Shown in pieces: positions 1 to 8,459 of a stretch of 32,569 bases of DNA; position 1 is the stretch's first letter, and the number at the start of each line of letters is the position of its first letter. Below the pieces are notes generated by a model that was given only the letters and a program-made list of their open reading frames with translations, made no database searches and was not told the origin of the DNA. This stretch comes from Hyphomicrobiales bacterium (GTDB taxonomy: Bacteria; Pseudomonadota; Alphaproteobacteria; Rhizobiales; Beijerinckiaceae), in the NCBI GenBank assembly GCA_947455725.1, contig CANGPL010000032.1:1-32569 (forward strand), in the 5' to 3' direction. The position numbers and the translations under genes are program-made.

Positions 1-513
1 GAATTTGAGAATGCCTTTAATTCCACAATCAAGGAATTAGCCGAGAACGACTCGAATAATGCCCAAAGCCATCAAAAGTCACTTCTATCAATTACCCAGC
101 AAATTGAGAGAATTGTCGATTCAATTACCGTTGCAGGACCAATGCCCTCTTTAACCGGGCGGTTGAAAGAGCTTGAAAGTAAACAAGCTGAACTGCTTAG
201 GCATAAGCCAACCGAGTTTTCGGACCTAAAAATCCCACTGCCTCAAATTAATCTCCTGGATTCCTACAGAAGGCGGATTGATCGCCTTCAGGATCACCTC
301 ACAAACGACCCAGAGATCAAGGTCCAGGCAGCGGAACAATTCCGATCGCTCATTAAATCGATCGAAGTTCACCCCTTACCGGAGAAAGGCCGTGTGAACC
401 TAAAAATAACAGGTGATCTCAGCGCGTTAGCGCTTCTCGATAAGCCTGGACAAAAAACCGCTGTATCGGTGGTAGCGGAGGAGGGACTCGAACCCCCGAC
501 ACAAGGATTATGA
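1..513 (+). CDS. Large serine recombinase, C-terminal fragment (5' end outside window)
   Basis: The reading frame is open from the first base, so only the last 170 or so residues are present; the catalytic serine domain and zinc ribbon would lie to the left. What remains resembles the C-terminal part of large serine recombinases: a charged helical segment with repeated ELESKQAEL-type heptads, a DSYRRRIDRLQDHL helix, the QFRSLIKSIEVHPL segment and a short beta stretch ending GDLSALALL. These enzymes integrate and excise mobile elements. The final 14 or so codons (tail AEEGLEPPTQGL) are read from the antisense strand of the adjacent tRNA-Met gene and the TGA stop falls in its anticodon arm, so the gene abuts its probable attachment site. 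Family assignment is by motif recall and fairly firm; the element itself is not visible. Confidence 0.8.
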   Translation, partial: EFENAFNSTIKELAENDSNNAQSHQKSLLSITQQIERIVDSITVAGPMPSLTGRLKELESKQAELLRHKPTEFSDLKIPLPQINLLDSYRRRIDRLQDHLTNDPEIKVQAAEQFRSLIKSIEVHPLPEKGRVNLKITGDLSALALLDKPGQKTAVSVVAEEGLEPPTQGL

Positions 514-546
514 TTCCTCTGCTCTAGCCGGCTGAGCTACTCCGCC
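470..546 (-). tRNA. tRNA-Met (CAT anticodon, elongator type)
   Basis: The reverse complement folds as a complete 77-nt cloverleaf with encoded CCA. The acceptor arm is GGCGGAG paired with CTCCGCT-side bases, the D arm contains AGCTCAGCCGGCTAGAGC, the anticodon loop ATCATAA carries CAT, and the T loop is GTTCGAGTC. The G1-C72 pair and overall sequence match alphaproteobacterial elongator tRNA-Met rather than the initiator. The 3' end faces the serine recombinase fragment, the usual geometry when an element integrates at a tRNA 3' end. The tRNA looks intact. Confidence 0.93.
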
Positions 547-651
547 CCGCGATGGAACGTTAGCCCACCGAGAACGGTCGGCATATAGGACGGGCTTTAC
601 CGCCGAGTCAAGGAAGGCTGACCGCCTAAATGAATAATCGGGTGATAATCA

Positions 652-1830
652 TTAAGCCGAAAGGCCTAGCGGGTAATTTGCGGCCCATTTTTCGTTCATA
701 ATGCCGGTGCGGGGCGCAACAATCGAGCCTCCGCCCAAAACCTGCGAGCGAATATCGGTGGATGCGTAAAAGACGCATGCTTGGCCCGGCGACACGCCAA
801 ATTCACCTTCCGGCAGCTCAACCATCACATTGTCGCCTTCTACATGAAGGATGGCAGGCTGTGGTGGGCGGGTGGAACGAACGCGCACGGCGATTGGCAA
901 GCCGTCGGCATCGGCAAGCGGTATTTGGCCAAGCCAGTTAATATCGCGCAGATGAACGATACGGGTCTCTAACGCCTCGCGAGGACCCACGATGACCCGC
1001 GCGGCGCCTGCATCCAGCTTAACCACATATAATGGCTCGCCAGAGGCCACGCCTAGGCCACGCCGTTGGCCGACCGTATAATGAATGATACCATTATGAC
1101 GGCCAAGCACGCGGCCATCCAAATGGACAATGTCGCCTTCATTGGCCGCCTCCGGGCGAAGCCGCTCGATAACATCCGTATATTTGCCCGATGGCACAAA
1201 GCAAATGTCTTGGCTGTCCGACTTGTCGGCTACCGATAAGCCCAGCTCATGGGCGATGGCTCTTGTCTCGGCCTTCGGCATTTCACCAAGCGGGAAGCGT
1301 AACAGATCAAGCTGCTCGGATGTCGTGCCATAAAGGAAATAGCTCTGGTCCTTATCTGGATCGGCCGCCCGAAACAGACCGCGTCCACCGCCCGGCAAAG
1401 GACGAGATGCGACATAATGACCGGTGGCGAGCGCCGCAGCGCCTAAATCACGTGCCGTCGATAGGAGATCGCGGAATTTGATCTTTTTATTGCATTCAAT
1501 GCAGGGTACCGGCGTTTCGCCCGCCAAATAAGAATCGGCGAAACGCTCAATCACATCCTCTTTGAAGCGCGATTCATAATCGAGCACGTAATGGGGAATG
1601 CCAATCTTGTCGGCAACCCGCCTTGCATCATGAATATCCTGGCCCGCACAGCACGCGCCGGCGCGGTGGATAGCCTCGCCATGGTCATAGAGCTGCAGTG
1701 TGAGGCCAACCACGTCATACCCATCCCGCTTGAGCATGGCCGCAACAACGGACGAATCGACCCCGCCCGACATCGCGACAACGACACGGTTCTCTTCAGG
1801 GCGCCCGGGTAAATCTAGACCGTTCAACAT
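652..1830 (-). CDS. mnmA: tRNA-specific 2-thiouridylase MnmA
   Basis: MnmA thiolates U34 of tRNA-Glu, -Gln and -Lys in the cytoplasm using ATP and relayed persulfide sulfur. The 392-residue product has the PP-loop SGGVDSS at residues 21-27 and the two conserved catalytic cysteines in [11 protein letters not shown] (C113) and DSQDICFVP (C210), plus the family motif DQSYFLYG. Length is normal. The frame can be extended to a GTG at 1839, but the ATG at 1830 ([11 protein letters not shown]) matches the usual alphaproteobacterial N-terminus, so it is preferred. It is divergent from the fliK operon and unrelated to it. A tRNA-Glu gene, a substrate class of this enzyme, lies at the far end of the window, but that is not evidence of linkage. 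Confidence 0.95.
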   Translation of the reverse strand: MLNGLDLPGRPEENRVVVAMSGGVDSSVVAAMLKRDGYDVVGLTLQLYDHGEAIHRAGACCAGQDIHDARRVADKIGIPHYVLDYESRFKEDVIERFADSYLAGETPVPCIECNKKIKFRDLLSTARDLGAAALATGHYVASRPLPGGGRGLFRAADPDKDQSYFLYGTTSEQLDLLRFPLGEMPKAETRAIAHELGLSVADKSDSQDICFVPSGKYTDVIERLRPEAANEGDIVHLDGRVLGRHNGIIHYTVGQRRGLGVASGEPLYVVKLDAGAARVIVGPREALETRIVHLRDINWLGQIPLADADGLPIAVRVRSTRPPQPAILHVEGDNVMVELPEGEFGVSPGQACVFYASTDIRSQVLGGGSIVAPRTGIMNEKWAANYPLGLSA

Positions 1831-1904
1831 GTCGTCCACACACTCATTTTGATAGCTCTTCTACAACGTTAGGCCTCGCCGTGCCAGTGTTGTCGAAGGT
1901 AAAC

Positions 1905-1938
1905 CGGCAAAACTTGCCGCATAGGGATAAATTTGCCG
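1905..1938. promoter_or_regulatory. Candidate FlbD-binding (ftr-like) enhancer sites upstream of fliK
   Basis: A perfect inverted repeat CGGCAA-AAC-TTGCCG lies at 1905-1919. A second half-site TTGCCG lies at 1933-1938, 19 bases (about two helical turns) after the first TTGCCG. As I recall it, the Caulobacter ftr element bound by FlbD has a CGGCAAAA...GCCG core, which this resembles. It sits about 85-100 bases before a strong sigma-54 promoter, the normal enhancer distance, and FlbD itself is encoded at 8460-9800. Confidence 0.65.
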
Positions 1939-2003
1939 CCTCCTCTTATCGACGAATTAGTAGCAAGTTATTGAAAAATATAATTATTTTAAAATTTAAT
2001 CAG

Positions 2004-2019
2004 TGGAATGCGGCTTGCT
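2004..2019 (+). promoter_or_regulatory. Sigma-54 (RpoN) promoter for fliK-flgD
   Basis: TGGAATGCGGCTTGCT has the invariant GG-N10-GC spacing of a -24/-12 promoter (GG at 2005-2006, GC at 2017-2018) and matches TGGCACG-N4-TTGC(A/T) at all but two defined positions. Transcription would begin near 2030, just before the fliK ATG at 2072. This also argues against the in-frame upstream GTG at 2003 as the fliK start, because it would lie inside the promoter. Confidence 0.75.
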
Positions 2020-2071
2020 TTGGCTGATACCGATCCATCTATGGTTAGGCAAGGCAGCGTTCCTGAATGTT

Positions 2072-3601
2072 ATGATTAATCCAGTTTCTACGTCTCCAAA
2101 CACGCTCAAACCGTCGGCTTCCGTTGAATTGCCGGTCGATAAACCACGCCAGGACAAATCGGATTTTATCAAACACTTGTCCGACGTGATCGGTAATTCG
2201 GCAAATGATGATGTTGGCGGAGCGGCAGATCGTCAAAAAGTTAACCCGGAAACGAGCGGCCAACTGGCTAAGCCCGTATCGACAAAAAGCGTTGACGACG
2301 CAGGGCCTCAACCGGTGGGCGCAGAGGGAAATGACGAGGGCCAAACGGCCGCTACGCCGCCTAACCCACAATTGCTGCGTGCATTAGCAGCCCACAAACT
2401 AGCCCAGAGCGACATAACGCATGCGGATGGCAACAAAAAGCTAAGGCCCAATGCGAGCGGGGAATTATCCTCAAACGACGAAACGGTGACGATTGATGCA
2501 GTGCAGCCCATAACGATTGAGGCCGTACCTATTGATCAAAATGCCGCGCAACAAAGTGTTACCGAATTGGGCTTACTTACACAGCATGCCGACGCAAGCG
2601 AAAAGAAATTAAAAAAGCAGGATGACGCCGCAGCTACGAAATCAGACGGAGTTAATGCGCTGTTACCTTCTTCTAACGGAGCGACAGTCATCGTATTGCC
2701 TCCCGTGATACCAACGCAACCATTCAACACAACCTCGCCTACAATAGCGCAAGGCGAATTAACAGGGAATAAGCCAGGTATTGATACAAAAACAACAACG
2801 GCCCGCATGGATGCAAAGGATCAAGAAGCCACTCTCGATTCGAAGCTTTATGAGCTCACTCTTGATAACGGAGATCCTATCTCATCTGATATAGCGTTAT
2901 CAAAAAAATTCATCGAGCAAGCGTTTAAATCGTCGGGAAATATCAAGGCAACAGGCGAACGCCGTGATGACAAAACGAGCCGCCAGCAAGAAATGTTCGG
3001 TAACCTTACACTTGAGCTACCCGATAATGGAATTGATGGTTCAAACGCCAATCTTCCTGCACAAAATTTTGATGGCGCAATTGGGCAGGTTCTTCATCAG
3101 AACACCATCCAAGGGCATCTATCGACACTCAAAGCCACGGATCCAGCGCAACCTATAGCAAGAGGGCCAATTCCCTATGCGATGTTGCCAATTGAGATCG
3201 GGTTAAGTGCGCTAAATGGTAAAAGATCAATTGATGTCTTACTTAAGCCCGAAGAATTGGGTGCGGTCGAAATACGTCTTGAAGTTTCTAATAATTCCGA
3301 TGTCAAAGCGCATATTAGAGCGGACCGACCAGAAACGCTTTCAATGCTGATGAATGATGCGCATATGCTCAAAAATGCGCTTGATCAAACCGGCATGACA
3401 ACCAATTCCGACTCGCTGCAATTCTCACTTCGGCAAGACGGCCAGTCGCAATCAAACACACAGAATCCGTCGCATCAGCAGTCAAAAGGGCAGCAGAGGG
3501 CTTATGAAAAGTCCAACACTTCGAGTTCCATGGCCTTAACCGAAGAAATAACTATGAAGCCATTGGTGCGGGTTGCCGGTCTATTGGACGTTCAAATTTA
3601 A
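2072..3601 (+). CDS. fliK: Flagellar hook-length control protein FliK
   Basis: FliK is secreted by the flagellar export apparatus, measures hook length and switches export specificity at the FlhB C-terminus. The 509-residue product has a long, low-complexity, Gln/Asn/Thr-rich N-terminal region and, at about residues 375-470, the conserved Flg_hook domain with the LLKPEELGAVEIRLEV core and a following helix DAHMLKNALDQTGM. The C-terminus is again Gln/Ser-rich, as is typical. The start at 2072 (MINPVSTSP) is chosen because the frame's earlier GTG at 2003 falls in the sigma-54 promoter. flgD follows after 12 bases, so fliK-flgD is probably an operon, expected to be late (FlbD-activated). Confidence 0.88.
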   Translation: MINPVSTSPNTLKPSASVELPVDKPRQDKSDFIKHLSDVIGNSANDDVGGAADRQKVNPETSGQLAKPVSTKSVDDAGPQPVGAEGNDEGQTAATPPNPQLLRALAAHKLAQSDITHADGNKKLRPNASGELSSNDETVTIDAVQPITIEAVPIDQNAAQQSVTELGLLTQHADASEKKLKKQDDAAATKSDGVNALLPSSNGATVIVLPPVIPTQPFNTTSPTIAQGELTGNKPGIDTKTTTARMDAKDQEATLDSKLYELTLDNGDPISSDIALSKKFIEQAFKSSGNIKATGERRDDKTSRQQEMFGNLTLELPDNGIDGSNANLPAQNFDGAIGQVLHQNTIQGHLSTLKATDPAQPIARGPIPYAMLPIEIGLSALNGKRSIDVLLKPEELGAVEIRLEVSNNSDVKAHIRADRPETLSMLMNDAHMLKNALDQTGMTTNSDSLQFSLRQDGQSQSNTQNPSHQQSKGQQRAYEKSNTSSSMALTEEITMKPLVRVAGLLDVQI

Positions 3602-3613
3602 GGAAATCTTGCA

Positions 3614-4294
3614 ATGACCGTCGCAACTACACAAAGCTCACCGTCTAAGACGACAACGACAACGGGCACCGCCGCTGATCGCCAAATGTTGGCACAAAAT
3701 TTTGATCAATTCCTAACTCTATTGACGGCACAATTAAAAAATCAAGATCCCACCTCGCCGATGGATACGAACCAATTCACCTCGCAATTGGTTCAGTTTG
3801 CTTCTGTTGAGCAGCAGATGAAGCAGAATGATACGCTTAGCACGCTAGTCAGCAATACGAACAACACGAATGCGATTGGCGCCCTTAATTTTGTTGGACA
3901 TTATGTATCTGCCTCTGGAACAAAAACAGCTTTAGTATCTGGATCAGCCGATTGGATTCTAGATGCGCCACGCAATGGAACGGCAGACATTACGATTACA
4001 GATAACAACGGCAACAAAGTATACGCAACCTCTCAAGCCGTAACAGGCGGCAAGCAAGCCTTCCATTGGGATGGCAAAAATGGCTTGGGTGTTACGCTGC
4101 CCGATGGGCAATATACAATCTCCGTGAAAGGCAAAGGTAGCGATGGATCGGCAATGACTGTTGCTACCACTATTTATGGTAAGGTTGATGGGGTTGATCT
4201 TAGCGGATCAACACCGGCGTTAAAAATGGGCGGAATTTCGATCGATATCGGGTCCGTTTTATCCATCGATTCCCCGGCCAAACCCGTGACCTAA
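3614..4294 (+). CDS. flgD: Flagellar hook assembly scaffold protein FlgD
   Basis: FlgD forms the temporary cap under which hook subunits polymerise. The 226-residue product has the signature N-terminal segment FLTLLTAQLKNQDPTSPMD (residues about 33-51) followed by QFTSQLVQFASVEQQ, then a beta-rich region with a FlgD Ig-like stretch containing AFHWDGKNGLGVTLPDGQYT near residues 155-174. A clear AAGGAAA ribosome site precedes the ATG. It is co-transcribed with fliK. Confidence 0.95.
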   Translation: MTVATTQSSPSKTTTTTGTAADRQMLAQNFDQFLTLLTAQLKNQDPTSPMDTNQFTSQLVQFASVEQQMKQNDTLSTLVSNTNNTNAIGALNFVGHYVSASGTKTALVSGSADWILDAPRNGTADITITDNNGNKVYATSQAVTGGKQAFHWDGKNGLGVTLPDGQYTISVKGKGSDGSAMTVATTIYGKVDGVDLSGSTPALKMGGISIDIGSVLSIDSPAKPVT

Positions 4295-4357
4295 AATCGC
4301 TCAAAAGTTAATTTAGTTTAACATTCGCTTTAGCTATTTTTTAAAAGGCTGGCCTGT

Positions 4358-4678
4358 ATGGTGAATTTGAAGACGGGTGAAACGAGAGAGTACGAGCGTA
4401 ACATGACGGATGCATATCGACCTCGGGTTAAATATGTCATTGGGCCTGATGGAAGTCCCTTAACGGTTGCTGACCTGCCGCCGACATCGACGCGTCGATG
4501 GGTTATTCGCCGCAAGGCCGAGGTGGTAGCTGCCGTGCGCGGCGGCTTACTTAGCCTAGAAGAAGCATGCTCGAAATATACGCTAACCGTTGACGAATTT
4601 CTGAATTGGCAGGCATCGATTGATGAGCACGGCATTGCTGGACTTCGAACAACCCGAATCCAGCAATACCGAAATTAA
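4358..4678 (+). CDS. sciP: SciP-type CtrA inhibitor (DUF1153)
   Basis: SciP is a small helix-turn-helix protein that in Caulobacter binds CtrA and blocks its activation of target promoters late in the cell cycle. The 106-residue product carries the highly conserved core YVIGPDGSPLTVADLPP, then RRWVIRRKAEVVAAVRGG, LSLEEACSKYTLTVDEFLNW and the C-terminal LRTTRIQQYRN. The N-terminus is about 15 residues longer than the Caulobacter protein as I recall it; an internal ATG at 4403 is an alternative start, but AAAAGG sits at a suitable distance before 4358. A TTAA-N6-TTAA pair lies at 4308-4321, one base short of CtrA-box spacing. Position inside the flagellar cluster, next to fliF (a classic CtrA target), fits the role. 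Confidence 0.92.
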   Translation: MVNLKTGETREYERNMTDAYRPRVKYVIGPDGSPLTVADLPPTSTRRWVIRRKAEVVAAVRGGLLSLEEACSKYTLTVDEFLNWQASIDEHGIAGLRTTRIQQYRN

Positions 4679-4891
4679 GAAATTGTTAGCGATTTAAAGG
4701 CCCCGCCAGGTCATTTTCCCATGCTTAGTGCCTTAATCCGCCCGAAGACGCCCCGAGTTTTAAAACGTATTTTGCAAAATTCTTTACCTTAGGGAAAATT
4801 TTTCCTCCCAAACCCGTTTTGTTTACCTTTCGCTAACCACAATCCGTCAAACCTTACCCTCAACATGACGTAACGTCATTTGGGGATATGA
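4679..4891 (+). promoter_or_regulatory. fliF upstream region with degenerate CtrA-like site and dyad
   Basis: This 213-base gap separates sciP from fliF. It contains a degenerate CtrA-box candidate at 4822-4836 (TTTA-N7-CTAA; full consensus TTAA-N7-TTAA). A perfect 15-base dyad ATGACGT-A-ACGTCAT lies at 4865-4879, immediately before the ribosome site GGGGAT. A short AT-rich inverted repeat GGAAAA-T-TTTTCC at 4793-4805 could end the sciP transcript but lacks a convincing T-tract. No sigma-54 promoter was found here. Promoter assignment is inference. Confidence 0.4.
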
Positions 4892-6415
4892 GTGGTGGAA
4901 AGCCTTCTGGATCAATTACGGCGCTTCGGAATTGTGAGGCTCGGTGCCATGGCTTTGGTAACCTTGAGCTTGATGGCCTATTTTGGCTATGTTATCTTTA
5001 AAGCCTCCCAGCCGACATTATCCGTTCTCTATTCTGATCTTGCTCCGGAAGATTCCGCAGCCATTCTTCGTGAATTGGACGCCCGGACGATCAGCTATGA
5101 AACGCGCGATGATGGCCGCATTATTTTGGCGAGCAAAGCCGATATTGCCAAACTCCGCTTTGATCTTGCCTCTAAAGGAATACCTTCCGGCGGAACCGTT
5201 GGTTATGAGATATTCGATAAAACAGATTCATTCTCAACGACCGGATTTGTTCAATCCATCAACCAAATTCGTGCCTTGGAGGGTGAGATTGCTCGCTCGA
5301 TTCGAACCATAGGAACGGTTCAATCTGCACGCGTTCATCTTGTTATTCCAGAACGGAAATTATTTGAGCGTGAGCACCAGCTGCCACGCGCATCAATTGC
5401 GCTCAAGATCCGGGGTGAGCTGAGTTCCCAACAGGTTAATGCCATTCGGCGATTGGTGGCATCGGCAGTTGATGGTCTTAAACCTGAAAATATTTCGATC
5501 ATCGACGAACAAGGTCGATTATTGGCCGACGGAACGTCCTCCGATGCAGGCACAGCTGCCGTTTTGGAAGAAAAGCAAGCCGCACTCGAAAAGCGGATGA
5601 AAGCTCAGATCGAGGATATTGTAGCGAGCGTTGTTGGTCAGGGCCGCGCGCGCGTTCAAATTTCCGCCGAATTGGATACAAGTCGCGTTCAAACGGTAGC
5701 GGAAACATTTGATCCCGATAGCCGCGTTGTACGCTCAACCCAAAACCGCAATGAAAGTGCGACAACAACAGAAGCAAAAGATGGAACAGTGAGCGTAGCC
5801 AACGAGCTGCCGGGCGCTAATTCGTCGAATAGCAATCAAAAAGATGCTTCGGCTAAAAATGAGGAAATCGTCAATTATGAGATTTCTAAAACGACCCGTA
5901 CGGAAATGAGTGACGGCGGTAAACTTAAGCGCATGTCGGTAGCGGTGCTTGTCGACGGTACCTATGAGAAAGGGGCTAATGGCGATGTTGCCTATCAACC
6001 ACGTCCACAGGCCGATCTCGACCGAATTTCAGCCTTGGTGAAATCAGGCATTGGGTATGATGCCAAACGCGGCGATCAGATTGAAATTGTAAATTTGCGA
6101 TTTGCCGCCCCACCCGAATCGATCACGGAGCCCGTGCAATCGGCTTGGTACGATCTCTCTCGTTTTGATTTAGGAAAAATGATGGAGCTCGTGATATTAG
6201 GCATTATCTCGCTTGTTATCGCTCTCTTTGTCGGCCGCCCTCTCGTGAAAGCGATGGCCCTTCCGCCCGCACCGAGTAATTCGATGGGATTACCTTATGG
6301 CTCAGATGTGCTGCAAATTGGCGCCAATCCACTTGAACAAATCAGTGGGCTGATAATTTCTAATCCACAGGCTTCGGCAACGACTGTTCGGCAGTGGCTA
6401 CAGGACAATCAATAG
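4892..6415 (+). CDS. fliF: Flagellar MS-ring protein FliF
   Basis: FliF forms the MS ring in the inner membrane on which the export gate and C-ring are built. The 507-residue product has an N-terminal membrane helix (about residues 18-36), the YscJ/FliF-type periplasmic domains (SVLYSDLAPEDSAAI; VQSARVHLVIPE), a second membrane helix near residues 432-450 (MMELVILGIISLVIALFVG) and a cytoplasmic C-terminus ending in VRQWLQDNQ, where FliG binds. The start is GTG at 4892 (a second GTG follows at once at 4895); GGGGAT precedes both. It is the first gene of the fliF-fliG-fliH-fliN-flbD operon. Confidence 0.96.
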   Translation: MVESLLDQLRRFGIVRLGAMALVTLSLMAYFGYVIFKASQPTLSVLYSDLAPEDSAAILRELDARTISYETRDDGRIILASKADIAKLRFDLASKGIPSGGTVGYEIFDKTDSFSTTGFVQSINQIRALEGEIARSIRTIGTVQSARVHLVIPERKLFEREHQLPRASIALKIRGELSSQQVNAIRRLVASAVDGLKPENISIIDEQGRLLADGTSSDAGTAAVLEEKQAALEKRMKAQIEDIVASVVGQGRARVQISAELDTSRVQTVAETFDPDSRVVRSTQNRNESATTTEAKDGTVSVANELPGANSSNSNQKDASAKNEEIVNYEISKTTRTEMSDGGKLKRMSVAVLVDGTYEKGANGDVAYQPRPQADLDRISALVKSGIGYDAKRGDQIEIVNLRFAAPPESITEPVQSAWYDLSRFDLGKMMELVILGIISLVIALFVGRPLVKAMALPPAPSNSMGLPYGSDVLQIGANPLEQISGLIISNPQASATTVRQWLQDNQ

Positions 6416-6417
6416 TC

Positions 6418-7458
6418 ATGGCGATCGCAAGTAACACTGCAGCACAAACGAATTCACAATCGACAGGGTCGATACCAGGCCCTATTCGCGCGGCTGTTCT
6501 CCTCCTAGCGCTAGGCGAAGAAAACGGTAGCGCAATTTGGCAAGCCTTAAGTGACGACGAAGCACGCCAAGTATCAGCCATCATGGCCAAGCTGGGCTCC
6601 GTTAAACAAGAGACATTGCTTCGTGTTGCCCATGAATTTATGCGCGAGGTAACATCAAAAAACCTCGCTGGTGGACCAGAACGGACTGAGAAAATATTGC
6701 TTGGTGCGTTGCCGCGTCCCCAAGCCCGATCGATCATCGAAGAAATCAAAACACCCGAAAGTCCTAATCTTTGGCAGAAACTCTCTCTTGCCAAGCCAGA
6801 TCAACTCGCCGATTTTTTGAAAAAGGAATACCCGCAAACAATAGCGCTTGTATTGAGCAAAATTTCGCCCGAGCAATCTGCAAAAGTTCTTTCACTTTTG
6901 CCTTCCCGATTAGCAACCGAGCTGGTTGATCGAATGCTTCGATTAGAACCTGTCTCTGATGATGTTCTCAAAGGTATTGAGGCAATGATCGAAGAAGAAT
7001 TTGTCACACCACCTCCCCTGCCTGGTCGTCGTGACCCAATGGATCATGTCGCACAAATCTTTAATGCCTTCGATAAAAGGCATGAAAATCTATTCCTAGC
7101 TGCGCTCGACTCAACCAATCGATCTGCTGCGCAAAAGCTTCGCGCCTTGATGTTTTCTTTCGATGAGCTGGCGAAGATGGACGCGACCTCGGCGCAGGTA
7201 CTGCTACGCTCGGTCGAACGGGAAATTATGATTAAGGCTTTAAAAGGTGCAACCAAAAGCGTGCGGGAATTTTTCTTTTTGCAAATGTCGCAAAGGGCTG
7301 CACGAAGCTTCATGGAAGATATGGAGATGCAGGGCCCCATTCGGCTCAAAGATGTCGATGAAGCACAACGTACTATCGTTAATTTGGCCAAAGATCTCGC
7401 AGCCAAAGGCGAGCTTGTTCTTGCCACGAATTCAAACGACGACGAGATGATCAGCTAA
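6418..7458 (+). CDS. fliG: Flagellar motor switch protein FliG
   Basis: FliG forms the rotor layer joining the MS ring to the C-ring and carries the charged torque helix facing the stator. The 346-residue product shows the N-terminal domain (AAVLLLALGEENGSAIW), the middle EHPQ-like segment LKKEYPQTIALVLSKI, LPSRLATELVDRML, and the C-terminal torque region FSFDELAKMDATSAQVLLRSVERE. The ATG at 6418 starts 2 bases after the fliF stop. A GTG at 6394 would overlap fliF and is less likely. Confidence 0.95.
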   Translation: MAIASNTAAQTNSQSTGSIPGPIRAAVLLLALGEENGSAIWQALSDDEARQVSAIMAKLGSVKQETLLRVAHEFMREVTSKNLAGGPERTEKILLGALPRPQARSIIEEIKTPESPNLWQKLSLAKPDQLADFLKKEYPQTIALVLSKISPEQSAKVLSLLPSRLATELVDRMLRLEPVSDDVLKGIEAMIEEEFVTPPPLPGRRDPMDHVAQIFNAFDKRHENLFLAALDSTNRSAAQKLRALMFSFDELAKMDATSAQVLLRSVEREIMIKALKGATKSVREFFFLQMSQRAARSFMEDMEMQGPIRLKDVDEAQRTIVNLAKDLAAKGELVLATNSNDDEMIS

Positions 7459-7459
7459 A

Positions 7460-8098
7460 ATGATGAAATCAGCCAATCAATATCTTTTCGATCAAGATTT
7501 CCAGGAAAACGCTTCGTTTTCTGGCCACGGTAACGGCACCCAATACGCAAAGCGGATTGAAGATGTAGCTACCGAGTTAAATGCCCGATACGAAGAAGGT
7601 CGCGAGCATGGCTTAGCGGAAGCACAAGCCTCGATTGAAGGTGAGGCACTAACTGCCTTATGTGCAATACGGGATACGATGCTACTGGTGTCACAATCGA
7701 TGAACAAAGAGCTTGCGCGAATTGAAGCTGAATCCATTCGAATGGCCGCAACTCTCGCAAAACTTTATGCAGATGCCCTGATTGATAAGGATCCAACACC
7801 CGTCATAGCGGATGCTGTTCGAAAATGCGCTGCGATGGCAAACAGTACACCCGCTTTAACCATATCAATAAGCCCCCAATCACCAAATAAGGTTCGGGAA
7901 ACAATTTCAAATGCTATTTTGGAAGCCGGATATAGCGGACAGATCAGCATTCGAGAAGAAAAGGGTCTAAAGTCTGGTGATATTCGCGTCGATTGGCCAG
8001 AAGGTGGATTTTTGCGCGATCAGACGAGAATTGACACCATTATTAGGACCATGCTCGAGGTTCAACTCGGCCAAGATAGCATAGGCAAGGAAGTGTAA
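7460..8098 (+). CDS. fliH: Flagellar assembly protein FliH
   Basis: FliH is the stator-like regulator of the export ATPase FliI and links it to FliN at the C-ring. The 212-residue product has a short variable N-terminus, a glycine-poor amphipathic helical middle (LNARYEEGREHGLAEAQASIEGEAL) and a C-terminal domain with ISIREEKGLKSGDIRVDWPEGG, the strand-turn seen in FliH/HrpE proteins. The start codon follows the fliG stop by one base and the gene sits between fliG and fliN, which supports the identification of this poorly conserved family. Confidence 0.88.
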   Translation: MMKSANQYLFDQDFQENASFSGHGNGTQYAKRIEDVATELNARYEEGREHGLAEAQASIEGEALTALCAIRDTMLLVSQSMNKELARIEAESIRMAATLAKLYADALIDKDPTPVIADAVRKCAAMANSTPALTISISPQSPNKVRETISNAILEAGYSGQISIREEKGLKSGDIRVDWPEGGFLRDQTRIDTIIRTMLEVQLGQDSIGKEV

Positions 8099-8099
8099 A

Positions 8100-8447
8100 A
8101 TGAATCAATCGGATCAATCACCGCTTCCTGATCTTGACAACATGGCACGAAGCGCAATTCAGCCGCCGGAGGGCATGCATTCTATGTCCCCTTCTGTCAT
8201 CCGTGAATCGGATCTGGATCCCGTACTTGATGTACCCATTACACTAACGGCAATTTTGGGTCGAACCCGTTTGGCGATTGCAGATGTTCTACGGCTCAAT
8301 GAGGGCTCAATTGTTGAGCTCGATAAAACGATTGGCGAACCGATTGATATTTTTATTAATAATCGAATGATTGCTCGAGGTGCCGTTACATTGGTCGATG
8401 AAAGCCTAGCCATCACTCTTTCTGAAATTATAGAAACGCCGACCTAA
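8100..8447 (+). CDS. fliN: Flagellar motor switch protein FliN
   Basis: FliN forms the base of the C-ring and docks FliH-FliI. The 115-residue product has a variable N-terminal 40 residues and the SpoA/FliN domain: LDVPITLTAILGRTRLAI, then VLRLNEGSIVELDK, GEPIDIFINNRMIARG and VTLVDESLAITLSEI. The start lies one base after the fliH stop, indicating translational coupling. fliM is not in the window. Confidence 0.94.
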   Translation: MNQSDQSPLPDLDNMARSAIQPPEGMHSMSPSVIRESDLDPVLDVPITLTAILGRTRLAIADVLRLNEGSIVELDKTIGEPIDIFINNRMIARGAVTLVDESLAITLSEIIETPT

Positions 8448-8459
8448 ACAGGTGAATTC

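Noticed and set aside
547-651. Terminator or small gene between tRNA-Met and mnmA
   Set aside because: No hairpin with a T-tract and no frame with a ribosome site was convincing.
2003-2071. N-terminal extension of fliK from GTG 2003
   Set aside because: It overlaps the sigma-54 promoter core, and transcription should start after it.
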